From: a bacterium
GTDB taxonomy: Bacteria; Margulisbacteria; Marinamargulisbacteria; SXXA01
Reading direction: 5' to 3'
Assembly: GCA_010027915.1 (NCBI GenBank)
Contig: RGUG01000013.1
Location: forward strand, 1 to 14,839
DNA: 14,839 nucleotides
The notes beneath the pieces are model-generated. The model saw only the letters and a program-made list of their open reading frames with translations, was not told the origin of the DNA and did not search any database. Positions 8,294 to 14,839 of the stretch are shown here, piece by piece (positions within the stretch are counted from its first letter, which is position 1; each line of letters begins with the position of its first letter). The position numbers were made by a program, and so were the translations under genes.

Positions 8294-9648
8294 CCCTTAT
8301 TACCTGCCCTGTGGCCCAAATGGCCCATTCACATCCCCAGCACTTGGCCATCGAAGGGGTTCAATCTGTTTCGTACGACCAACTAAATAACCGGATTAGG
8401 CAATGGCATACCATGCTTCGCCCATTGGCGCCGGGCGAGGTGGTGGTCTATCGGATGGTATCCCCATTGGATGAAATGGCCATTATGTGGGCCTGTTTTC
8501 GGGCTGGCCTTATTGCATACCCCCTAAGCAAATTATTGGATTACGACGGTATATGCCATGCCATTCAATTGGCACAAGCCGCCGTCATGGTGTCAGACCT
8601 GGCCATACCTGAGCCGTTTCCTGTGCCCACGCTCACCCCATCTGAGTTGGAAACGGGGGAAAAGGAGAATGACACGTTGAGCATGGACCAACCCTGTTTG
8701 TTGGTGGCAACATCGGGCACCACGGGTGAGCCTCGCTTGGCGTTGAGTACCGTGGGACAATGGGTCTGGAATGCCATGGGGGTATTATCGGTGTTTCCGA
8801 TGACACCGCAGGACAAGGTATTGCTGTGCTTACCACGCAGTCACATGGGTGGCATTGGGGTGGTATGTCGTACCATGATGGCAGGTGCTACCCTGGTGAT
8901 ACCCCACCAAGCCGATGCCTTATCTGACATCATCTCTGGCATTACCCATGTGTCATTGGTGCCCACCCAACTGCAACAGTTAGCACCCAACAGCCCGCCA
9001 AGCACGCTACGAAGCCTCTTGGTAGGCGGGGCTGATTTACGGCCCGAACTGGCGACCCGCTACTATCAATGGCCCATACAGGCAGTGTATGGGTGTACAG
9101 AAATGGGGTCTACGGTGGCCATCCATACCCCATCTGGATGGGACCCTTTGCCATATCGAGAGATGAGGATCACCGCAAACGGATGGATTCAATTGAAAGG
9201 TGAGACCCTGTTTTCGGGGTATTATCATCCCCCCATGGTGAGGTTGGCTTTGACGCATGATGGGTGGTTTGAAACCCATGACCGCATCACCCCCGAAACA
9301 GATAACCGAATCAGTCGTGGCGAAGAATGGGTTAATTCGGGGGGTGAATCCATCAGTGTGATGGGCATTGAATCGGTGTTACAAGGGGTATGTCACAGCT
9401 GTTTGGTGGTAGGGGTGGATGATGATATGTATGGTGAACGACCCATTATCATGGTCCAAAACCCTCAAGACAGGGTATTTTGGGATAAGGTCAACACCTT
9501 AAAAGGGGCCATGAAGCCGTTGCAAATAGTGGACTGGCACCCTCAGATTAACCCCCACGAAAAAACAGCCCGTTTGAAGCTAAAAAGGCTATATCAACAA
9601 AAAGCCTTAACCCCCTTAACACAAGAGGGCTCGTTAGGTAACGGATAA
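8290..9648 (+). CDS. menE: o-succinylbenzoate-CoA ligase MenE
   Basis: ANL-superfamily adenylate-forming enzyme that activates o-succinylbenzoate with ATP and CoA, giving the substrate of MenB. Length 452 is normal. Motifs: P-loop TSGTTGEPR at 141-149 (Arg where Lys is usual), YGCTEMGS at 267-274 with Glu271, the hinge region GWFETHDRI at 325-333, GGESI at 351-355, [13 protein letters not shown] at 371-383, and EKTARLKL at 424-431 with the likely catalytic Lys425. The usual TGD before the hinge reads THD (Asp331 kept). Assignment to MenE rather than another acyl-CoA ligase rests mainly on the coupled menB. Downstream it converges on the receiver protein gene. Confidence 0.88.
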   Translation: MTLITCPVAQMAHSHPQHLAIEGVQSVSYDQLNNRIRQWHTMLRPLAPGEVVVYRMVSPLDEMAIMWACFRAGLIAYPLSKLLDYDGICHAIQLAQAAVMVSDLAIPEPFPVPTLTPSELETGEKENDTLSMDQPCLLVATSGTTGEPRLALSTVGQWVWNAMGVLSVFPMTPQDKVLLCLPRSHMGGIGVVCRTMMAGATLVIPHQADALSDIISGITHVSLVPTQLQQLAPNSPPSTLRSLLVGGADLRPELATRYYQWPIQAVYGCTEMGSTVAIHTPSGWDPLPYREMRITANGWIQLKGETLFSGYYHPPMVRLALTHDGWFETHDRITPETDNRISRGEEWVNSGGESISVMGIESVLQGVCHSCLVVGVDDDMYGERPIIMVQNPQDRVFWDKVNTLKGAMKPLQIVDWHPQINPHEKTARLKLKRLYQQKALTPLTQEGSLGNG

Positions 9649-9694
9649 AAAGAGCTGTTGGATTGGCGGGTGCGTAGCAAACCAAGATCAACAG
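9647..9694 (-). terminator. Candidate rho-independent terminator of the two-receiver gene
   Basis: On the - strand, directly past the stop codon, CTGTTG (9694-9689) pairs with CAACAG (9660-9655), with an inner helix TTGG/CCAA between them. CTC and then five T residues (9651-9647) follow. No T-run follows in the + direction, so it serves only the - strand gene. Confidence 0.45.
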
Positions 9695-9696
9695 GG

Positions 9697-10944
9697 CTAG
9701 GAAGAAAGATATCGCAGTTCAAGTTGGGTATCCTCAATGGCATCAGGGAAATGGGTGTGTAAAAATAATGTCAGCCCCCCTTCAAATAACACGGCATCGT
9801 ACCATTGATCCAAATGGGTCAGGCTACTTTTGAGTAGTGAAGGAATAAAAACCGATAATTCTCTGGTGTTAATGGCCCTGTTTTTTTGGCGTCGCCACGC
9901 AATCAATTCGGCTAATAGGGTCATCCGGAATGGAAGTGTAACGGTTAAGGAAGGCACCGCCGTCAAGGCCCCAGGTAACAAGGTGTGATAGTGACTGCGT
10001 TGAATAGCCCGCCCCATCACCTGTAACAGTTGGTACGCACGGAATGGTTTTTGGAGATAATCGGATGCCCCTTGTTTAAAGGCGGTTTGAATTAATTCAA
10101 GCTCATGATACGCCGTTAATATGACCATTTCACTGTGAGGTGAATGATCACGAATCGGAGTCATGAGATCCAGCCCGGATCCATCTGGTAACCCGATATC
10201 CAATATCGCCAGTTGCCAATGAGTCGTACCATCCAACAACCCTTTTGCTTCATGAATGCTAGATGCAATGGTAACCTGGCAATGCCCTTTGGAATGCAAG
10301 AGGGCTTGAATGGGGGCTGCAATCATGGGTTCATCTTCAAGTAGCAAGACCTGGGCAAGGGGTGGGGATGCTAAAAGGCCCTGTGTTAATTGATCCGCCA
10401 GCCGTTGGGACTCTTCGTTTTTGGTGCACCCAAATAAAATTAAAAAATCCGAGGGCCCAAGGGTTTGACCTTCCTGACGACGCTTGCTTAACAACTCGTG
10501 GGCCAACGCCAATCGCACATCCATTTGTGATATCATTTTTTTTTGCATCAACTGCTCGGTTTGATCAAACCAGTTGGCTTGTGATCGAATTTGTTGAAGG
10601 TACGTGCCCAACACCCGGGATGACACATCATAGGTAAGGTATACATAGGCCCCCAACCCCATGCTGGCAATGGCCCAATCAGGATTCGAGGTGGGAGCCA
10701 ACACGACAACTTCTTGATACGGAGAAACCAGTTTTAGGTGCTCTAACACCGCCAAGCCGTCTTCATCTGGCACCAGCAAATCCAATACGATGGGGGCTTG
10801 CGACATGTAGGGATTGGCATGAAGGGAATCGATCACCGATGCAAATGTAGGTAAATAAAGCACTTGTTGGGTCTGGTCTAAGTCATTTTTTAGTCCACTT
10901 GCACCATCTTTAAATGGCCCAATGAGTACCACCGATTGAATCAT
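9697..10944 (-). CDS. Protein with two receiver (REC) domains, first one degenerate, and unknown C-terminal region
   Basis: 415 residues from the ATG at 10944, preceded by GGAGG at 10954-10950; a longer in-frame reading to 11055 lacks a ribosome site. REC1 (~1-120) keeps a possible phosphoacceptor, Asp55 (IVLDLLVPDEDG), and Thr85, but lacks the N-terminal acidic pair and the conserved Lys (YVYLTYD at 100-106). REC2 (~197-315) is intact: acidic cluster E203-D204-E205, phosphoacceptor Asp249 (LAILDIGLPDGSG), Thr277 (VILTAYH) and Lys299 (DYLQKPF). The helical linker (~120-195) has no named domain. The last ~100 residues carry no recognisable DNA-binding, GGDEF, EAL, CheY-phosphatase or kinase motif. 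No histidine kinase is adjacent, so it is an orphan regulator, perhaps acting by protein-protein contact. REC2 identity is secure; the overall role is unknown. Confidence 0.85.
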   Translation of the reverse strand: MIQSVVLIGPFKDGASGLKNDLDQTQQVLYLPTFASVIDSLHANPYMSQAPIVLDLLVPDEDGLAVLEHLKLVSPYQEVVVLAPTSNPDWAIASMGLGAYVYLTYDVSSRVLGTYLQQIRSQANWFDQTEQLMQKKMISQMDVRLALAHELLSKRRQEGQTLGPSDFLILFGCTKNEESQRLADQLTQGLLASPPLAQVLLLEDEPMIAAPIQALLHSKGHCQVTIASSIHEAKGLLDGTTHWQLAILDIGLPDGSGLDLMTPIRDHSPHSEMVILTAYHELELIQTAFKQGASDYLQKPFRAYQLLQVMGRAIQRSHYHTLLPGALTAVPSLTVTLPFRMTLLAELIAWRRQKNRAINTRELSVFIPSLLKSSLTHLDQWYDAVLFEGGLTLFLHTHFPDAIEDTQLELRYLSS

Positions 10945-10949
10945 AACAT

Positions 10950-10954
10950 CCTCC
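10950..10954 (-). promoter_or_regulatory. Shine-Dalgarno of the two-receiver gene
   Basis: GGAGG on the - strand, 5 nt before the ATG at 10944. It selects this start over the longer reading frame that begins at 11055. Confidence 0.75.
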
Positions 10955-10968
10955 CTTTTTTGTGCGAC

Positions 10969-10997
10969 AACCCGTTCATTCCCTGGGAAATGGGGTT
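10969..10997. promoter_or_regulatory. Imperfect dyad upstream of the two-receiver gene (possible operator or leader hairpin)
   Basis: On the + strand AACCC (10969-10973) and CATTCCC (10977-10983) face GGGAAATG (10985-10992) and GGGTT (10993-10997). The arms pair with one bulged A and an unpaired GTT. It lies 15 nt upstream of the ribosome site of the receiver gene. No specific regulator is implied. Confidence 0.3.
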
Positions 10998-11082
10998 TAA
11001 AACCCATTGCCAGGCATGCGGTGGATGGCATCAATAAGGGAATCATTCGTGCCATATCTGGTTAAATCGCACCTCATACGTG

Positions 11083-11088
11083 TATACT
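11083..11088 (+). promoter_or_regulatory. Candidate -10 box for the tRNA gene
   Basis: TATACT lies 13 nt before the tRNA 5' end. A -35 at the expected distance is poor (GGTTAA near 11060), so the promoter is only suggested. Confidence 0.35.
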
Positions 11089-11101
11089 TTAAATCCCATG
11101 G

Positions 11102-11178
11102 GGGCCCATAGCTCAGTTGGTCAGAGCAGCCGGCTCATAACCGGTAGGTCCCAGGTTCAAGTCCTGGTGGGCCCACCA
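11102..11178 (+). tRNA. tRNA with CAU anticodon, probably tRNA-Ile2 (lysidine type), else elongator tRNA-Met
   Basis: A complete 77-nt cloverleaf with encoded CCA. The acceptor GGGCCCA pairs with TGGGCCC, discriminator A. The D stem is GCTC/GAGC, the anticodon stem GCCGG/CCGGT with loop CTCATAA (anticodon CAT), and the T stem CCAGG/CCTGG with loop TTCAAGT. G1-C72 pairing and the absence of three G-C pairs next to the anticodon rule out the initiator. C4-G69 and C5-G68 are acceptor features linked to TilS recognition of tRNA-Ile2 in E. coli, so Ile2 is favoured. A short inverted repeat (GGTTTTA 11189-11195, TAAAACC 11208-11214) follows, without a T-run. Confidence 0.95.
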
Positions 11179-11244
11179 TATCACCACTGGTTTTACTCTC
11201 TTGTGGCTAAAACCCAATACACGGCTCGTAACACGTAACGCAAA

Positions 11245-11362
11245 GGGTTTCGTCTGTAACCCATCAAAAAGTGTGGGGAGTAAGAGGCTAACCGGCGTGC
11301 ATTAACGGTGGGATTGCCTCCCCTTACTCAAGGGATCAAGTTCGGCACATTACCCTAGTGCC
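11245..11362 (+). ncRNA. Possible structured RNA: consecutive stem-loops downstream of the tRNA
   Basis: Four helices can be drawn in 118 nt. GGGTT/AACCC (11245-11249 with 11258-11262). GAGTAAG/CTTACTC (11278-11284 with 11323-11329), continued by AGGC/GCCT (11285-11288 with 11316-11319) across a CCC bulge. Inside it ACCG/CGGT (11291-11294 with 11306-11309). Then GGCAC/GTGCC (11344-11348 with 11358-11362). Strand is assumed from the upstream tRNA. No known RNA family was recognised. Confidence 0.25.
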
Positions 11363-11606
11363 TCTAAAATGCCCGTCCCTGCCATTCAATTCATTGGCGT
11401 GATCAATGTATTTTTTATCTGGTTTTGAAGGCTTGGTAACTAGCACATGAGGTTTGCAAGGGTCATGTCAATAAGTGAAATGGGTCAGATGACATCATGG
11501 TTACTTTGACCACAGGATTGTTGGTTACCAACCCAAATTTCCCAAACGCTTCGGTAGCAACGCCAGCTCAATTTACCACAGTGCTTATCAATCGTAGGGC
11601 GGCTAG

Positions 11607-11975
11607 AAAAGCGGTGCATTCGAAAAAAGAGTCTCTATCTTTGGCTTGATTGACCGGGGGAAGTACCGTAATGAGCACACCATCTACAACCCATACGATG
11701 TCCGGTTGACGTGTATGCCCGGCCCTTTAATCGCACCCTGATTGAGGGCCACTGACTGGTGTTCGGGTGTCACTCAAGCATGGGTAGGAAGTACGGGGTT
11801 CACCACCCCCTTGACGCTACTTGGGCACCCCACCAACCAGCCGCTGCTGGTCGTATCGGTAATCCGACGGCAAGGACGGGATGCCCACGTCTTGCCACAG
11901 ACTTACAACATGCTCAGAAGCAGCGGGGATGATGTTTCCCCGCATGATAACACAACCCCTCGTACGGGGTTATAA
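11607..11975 (+). pseudogene. Possible decayed reading frame (IS4-like transposase remnant is one option)
   Basis: One frame runs from 11607 to its TAA at 11973-11975, interrupted only by a TGA at 11739-11741. Before the stop it contains GLIDRGKYRNEHTIYNPYD, after it LLVVSVIRRQGRDAHVL. These loosely recall the DRG segment and the later VVR-x-GR segment of DDE transposases. No terminal inverted repeats or target duplication were found and the likeness is weak. It may be chance. Confidence 0.15.
11923..11971. repeat. Two adjacent perfect hairpins
   Basis: GCGGGGA (11923-11929) pairs with TCCCCGC (11937-11943) around a 7-nt loop. 10 nt further, AACCCC (11954-11959) pairs with GGGGTT (11966-11971) around TCGTAC. 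No T-run follows on either strand, so neither is a classic terminator. Confidence 0.4.
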
Positions 11976-12011
11976 AGAGCATGAAACAAGAGGTAAGCTG
12001 GTCATGTGGGC

Positions 12012-12046
12012 AAAAAAAGAATGACTGGTGCAATGGACTCACAGTC
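12012..12046 (-). terminator. Rho-independent terminator of the LonB-like AAA+ gene
   Basis: Immediately after the TGA stop on the - strand, GACTGTG (12046-12040) pairs with CA-C-CAGTC (12030-12023; one bulged C) around a 9-nt loop. ATTC and then seven T residues (12018-12012) follow. Confidence 0.6.
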
Positions 12047-14635
12047 TCAATGGGGCTGAGGGGAGTGTCGTCTAAGCTCTGGACCTGAACTTACCTCAAT
12101 GTCTCCCAGTCCATTTGAATTCACGCCTGTCTGCCCATCAGTGTCTATAGTTAAGATCTGGAAACGCCCACTTTTGGTCAGAATTTCCAAAAGAGCTGAG
12201 TATTGAGTAGTGGATACCCCCAACACAAAGGTTCCAAGAAAAGGACCATGTCCGCAAACCGTTGGGACCGAACGCTCCGTGATCATGCTGGCGATTCGCA
12301 TTTGCTCTTCTTTAGTGGCAGAACCAAAATGAGGGTCAATGAGTAGCGATCCCCACGACAAGGTGTTTTCGCCTATTTTTAAACGCTGGGTAGGTGGCAT
12401 TAAGGGATTCTGACGCCACTGCCCTTCTCTTTCTTGACGTGTCATGTTGGTTATCATGGGTCGAATACCCAAAGAATCGGCTGGTACGACCAGTACCACG
12501 GGGGTTTGATCATCTTTGGCCGTAACCCATTGGTTGGCATCGTGCAAGGTTTTGGCAATGGCCAGCGTTGACATCCAGTTACTAAGGGCGATCAACATCA
12601 CCTTAAATAAATAGATCAAGGAATGAAAAGAATCAAATTGTTTTAAGCTTTTGATAATCGCTGTATCGGATGCCGACACACCAGGTATAAGGCATGTGTC
12701 ATGGGAGGTGATGAGGTCATTGACCACATGTCCCTTGTACGCCTCTATCAACAAAAAAAACAGGCTGTAAGCCCCGATGAGTAATTTGCCTGTATGCGTT
12801 AAAACGGCCAGGGCATTTTTTTTGGATTGTAACGTTTTGTTCATGTGATGGCATTGCTCGGCCGTCATCAGTTTAAGCCGAACCCCACCCTCATGAGGAA
12901 ACGCCACCAGGCCCATTGAAAGATTCTCTGCTTGCTTCAGTTCATCTAGCTTTTTTGTGATCAAGGCTTCAATCCGAGTCATCTCTGATGGGTCGTCGCT
13001 TACTATCATTAACGCCGGAATGGGTTGAATCATTGCGGGCTGAATCTCATCAACCCAACACCCTTCCGGGCTAGCGCTAACCCATTGCGACAGCTTCTGC
13101 AAACGATTCCAATAGGCATGGCATATGCCATCAATCATCTCCTGATGGGATTGAGTAGAATGATCAACGCAACGCAACGCACTTTCTAAACGTGGCCCAT
13201 CTAATATGACACCCTGTTGGTTGGCACTCGATAACGCCATCCATAACCGGCGGTTCACTCGAATCGAATCGGTGGCGACGGTAATATGTTCAAGTAATAC
13301 ACGCCATGCCCCATCGGTAAGGCGAGGTAAGTCACCTGACTGACTTTTATGATGGATTAATTGCATCAAACGAAAGGTATGATTGTTGCCTGGGTCAGGG
13401 AAAATAGAGGGATGTTGTAACATTGTGACCATCTTTGAACGGGAGAGTAATGGGTGAATGGCCTCCGGGTGATTGGTCGTGCCCAAGATGAGCATTGAAA
13501 AAGGGAGTCGTAGGGTACTGCCAGGTAGTTGAAAATAGTTGTTTGTCATATGGTTTAGGAGCATCGATTGCTGATGGGTCGATAGCTGGTCAAGATTCTC
13601 GCAAATAACAGGGTTTCCAAATGATGAGGCGGCTTTGCCAAGCATCAAACGTTGTGACGGTACTGCTGCATTGGGATCCTCCCATCCCGATAACTCATGA
13701 AACGATAAGTCACCCACTACCACGGGGACCCCTTCGCACGAAAAAATAGACGGGGTGTCGTCGTGCCGATGTTTGTCAACATTACCCAATAACCACAACA
13801 GGACAAACCCCTGGCAGGCCAACAAAAGATCATTAAACAATTGACACGCATAGGAATAATTAAAGGCCATCGTAAACAATGGCTTGTCTCGATACAGCGT
13901 TTCATCGCTTACATACTCATGGGGTCCCATCATGTTTTGGCCTAAGGTGGCATAGCGTATTGGGTCAGGCAATGAGTCTAAGTCCATGTCTTGGCATACC
14001 ACCATTCGGTCAGCAGAGGGAATCAATTTAGCGGCAAAATAAGCATAGTTCGCCATGATATAACCCAAGGTCATCAATACACCCCCGGCCAACGCCTTCC
14101 CTTTGCGTTCCCTCTGTGTTTTGAGTTTCTCCCGATCGGCTAAGACCCTATCGATTTGCTCACGGGTGCTAAGGTAATAGGCGTCTTTCTGCCCCTCACG
14201 GATCACCATTACGTACCGTTGTTGAAGGCCAAGACGCTCTCGCTGGGTCTTAAGATACTCACACAAAGCCAACATGAGGCTGGTTTTGCCATCACCATAA
14301 TCACCATGCAAGACCAACAATGAAGAAAGGGGGGGCAATCTCTTAAACAACGAGGAAGGCAGATCTTGAATAGGAATTCCTTTGGCACTGTCACCTGCAT
14401 AATTAATGCAGCAAGTAATCAAGTCATGATAATGAGTTAAAAAAGTATCTACGGTGTTTTTAAATCTTTGAATAGTCTCTGAATGGCCCACAATACCTGA
14501 AAAAGGATCCGATAAAAGCGGGTATTGGGCTAAGGTTGACTGAATAAGAGTAGTGGGTGTGCCAGGATCATTCGAACGGGCGGTGGTAACACATTGTAAA
14601 GGTGAGGTAGAAGGTAACGCAATAATACGAAACAT
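12047..14635 (-). CDS. Large membrane AAA+ protein with two tandem LonB-like modules, no Lon protease domain
   Basis: 862 residues. Module 1: IVG-x6-RF lead-in at 48-58, Walker A GDYGDGKT (111-118), hydrophobic segments near 181-203 and 262-284, then VVVGDLSFHELSG (305-317), PSQRLMLG (326-333), a degenerate Walker B (VICENLDQL, 343-351), sensor-1-like LGTTN (384-388), Arg finger candidate R399, and a helical lid (~438-490). A membrane insert between Walker A and B, followed by a GD-x-H and P-x-x-R-L/V-x-x-G block, is the layout of archaeal-type LonB. Module 2 repeats it: hydrophobic segments ~615-632 and ~670-695, PPTQRLKIG (747-755), SLLIDPHF (763-770), EEQMRIASMI (776-785) and FVLGVSTT (803-810), but has no Walker A. 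The Ser-Lys protease domain of Lon is absent. ATG at 14635 has a G-rich SD-like AAAGGGGG. Function unknown; assignment is by eye. Confidence 0.65.
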   Translation of the reverse strand: MFRIIALPSTSPLQCVTTARSNDPGTPTTLIQSTLAQYPLLSDPFSGIVGHSETIQRFKNTVDTFLTHYHDLITCCINYAGDSAKGIPIQDLPSSLFKRLPPLSSLLVLHGDYGDGKTSLMLALCEYLKTQRERLGLQQRYVMVIREGQKDAYYLSTREQIDRVLADREKLKTQRERKGKALAGGVLMTLGYIMANYAYFAAKLIPSADRMVVCQDMDLDSLPDPIRYATLGQNMMGPHEYVSDETLYRDKPLFTMAFNYSYACQLFNDLLLACQGFVLLWLLGNVDKHRHDDTPSIFSCEGVPVVVGDLSFHELSGWEDPNAAVPSQRLMLGKAASSFGNPVICENLDQLSTHQQSMLLNHMTNNYFQLPGSTLRLPFSMLILGTTNHPEAIHPLLSRSKMVTMLQHPSIFPDPGNNHTFRLMQLIHHKSQSGDLPRLTDGAWRVLLEHITVATDSIRVNRRLWMALSSANQQGVILDGPRLESALRCVDHSTQSHQEMIDGICHAYWNRLQKLSQWVSASPEGCWVDEIQPAMIQPIPALMIVSDDPSEMTRIEALITKKLDELKQAENLSMGLVAFPHEGGVRLKLMTAEQCHHMNKTLQSKKNALAVLTHTGKLLIGAYSLFFLLIEAYKGHVVNDLITSHDTCLIPGVSASDTAIIKSLKQFDSFHSLIYLFKVMLIALSNWMSTLAIAKTLHDANQWVTAKDDQTPVVLVVPADSLGIRPMITNMTRQEREGQWRQNPLMPPTQRLKIGENTLSWGSLLIDPHFGSATKEEQMRIASMITERSVPTVCGHGPFLGTFVLGVSTTQYSALLEILTKSGRFQILTIDTDGQTGVNSNGLGDIEVSSGPELRRHSPQPH

Positions 14636-14651
14636 AAAAAACCCCCTTTAA

Positions 14652-14663
14652 TGTCATATGACA
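14652..14663. promoter_or_regulatory. Perfect 12-bp palindrome before the AAA+ gene (candidate operator)
   Basis: TGTCATATGACA reads the same on both strands. It lies 16 nt before the ATG at 14635, in an AT-rich 65-bp gap that also offers a -10-like TATATT on the - strand (14672-14667). A binding site for a dimeric repressor is plausible. Confidence 0.4.
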
Positions 14664-14700
14664 AAAAATATAGTGGATGAAATGATGTAAAAATAATAGA

Positions 14701-14839
14701 TTATGACGCTGTTTCTTGCAATATATAATGGGTACTTCGTCCCGATCCCCTGGTCATAATCAACCCCTTATTCACCATATCGGTTAACTCTAAATGGGCG
14801 GTTTTGTGTGACACCGAATAAAGCGACCGGTATTTTTTA
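14701..14839 (-). CDS. C-terminal winged-helix tail of a gene truncated by the window edge (Fic-family-like)
   Basis: The last 45 residues of a - strand gene are visible, with stop TAA at 14703-14701. The pattern YSVSHKTAHLELTDMV then NKGLIMTRGSGRSTHYIL is the recognition helix and wing of a winged-helix module. It is the form often found at the C-terminus of Fic proteins and of some ATP-binding regulators (S-x-x-TA-x-x-x-L-x-x-L/M, then G-x-GRST-x-Y). The catalytic part lies outside the window, so the family is not proven. It is 65 nt upstream of the AAA+ gene on the same strand; the two could be cotranscribed or the palindrome gap could hold a separate promoter. Confidence 0.6.
   Translation of the reverse strand, partial: KKYRSLYSVSHKTAHLELTDMVNKGLIMTRGSGRSTHYILQETAS

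Larger units (their letters stand above)
11179..12046. other. 868-bp interval without a confident gene
   Basis: Between the tRNA and the stop of the AAA+ gene no open frame shows family signatures or a credible ribosome site. The interval holds a cluster of short hairpins at 11245-11362, a frame open from 11607 to 11975 apart from one TGA at 11739, a pair of perfect hairpins at 11923-11971, and the terminator of the AAA+ gene. I checked for the hallmark segments of RNase P RNA, tmRNA, SRP RNA and rRNA and saw none. Confidence 0.6.

Noticed and set aside
10362..10637. A 91-codon + strand frame inside the two-receiver gene
   Set aside because: Antisense to the REC2 and linker region; no ribosome site.
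11179..12046. RNase P RNA, tmRNA, SRP RNA or rRNA fragment in the gene-poor interval
   Set aside because: I looked for their hallmark conserved segments on both strands by eye and found none.
11102..12046. Integration site: a repeated copy of the tRNA 3' end marking an inserted element
   Set aside because: No second copy of the tRNA 3' segment was seen in the window, and no integrase gene is present.
1..14839. CRISPR array or regularly spaced direct repeats
   Set aside because: No repeated 20-40-nt units at regular spacing were seen.

Overview
The window looks like bacterial chromosome from a diderm (two-membrane) lineage with moderate GC and densely packed genes. The clues are an envelope protein combining a coiled coil, a barrel-like stretch and SLH repeats, a GmhA-type sedoheptulose-phosphate isomerase, dTDP-sugar genes, menaquinone genes (menB, menE) and pdxJ of the DXP-dependent vitamin B6 pathway. 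SLH proteins together with an outer-membrane lifestyle occur in Cyanobacteria-related diderms such as Margulisbacteria, and in Negativicutes. I lean weakly to a Margulisbacteria-like or otherwise uncultured lineage. This is inference from gene content and was not tested by any search.

Layout: (1) 2-2170, + strand, the 3' part of a large SLH surface protein. (2) 2184-5324, - strand, a tight operon gmhA-like > rmlA > rmlB > pdxJ in which every junction is a 4-nt ATGA overlap, driven by a candidate promoter at 5352-5380. (3) 5392-9648, + strand, a nucleotide-sugar epimerase, an unrecognised proline-rich protein, and the menB-menE pair (again a 4-nt overlap). (4) 9697-10944, - strand, a protein with two receiver domains, the first degenerate, followed by a candidate terminator. 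(5) A CAU-anticodon tRNA, probably tRNA-Ile2, at 11102-11178. (6) About 870 bp with no confident gene, containing several hairpins and one possibly decayed reading frame. (7) 12047-14635, - strand, a large membrane AAA+ protein that I read as two tandem LonB-like ATPase modules without a Lon protease domain, with its own terminator and a 12-bp palindrome just before the start. (8) 14701-14839, - strand, the C-terminal winged-helix tail of a gene running off the window.

Functionally, the left half supplies activated sugars for surface polysaccharide next to a surface-layer protein. The middle supplies two consecutive late steps of menaquinone synthesis. The right half is accessory in character. 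The most unusual item is the tandem LonB-like membrane protein. It keeps one good Walker A motif, has lost canonical Walker B acids in both modules, and repeats the P-[ST]-Q-R-L-x-[LI]-G signature in each half.
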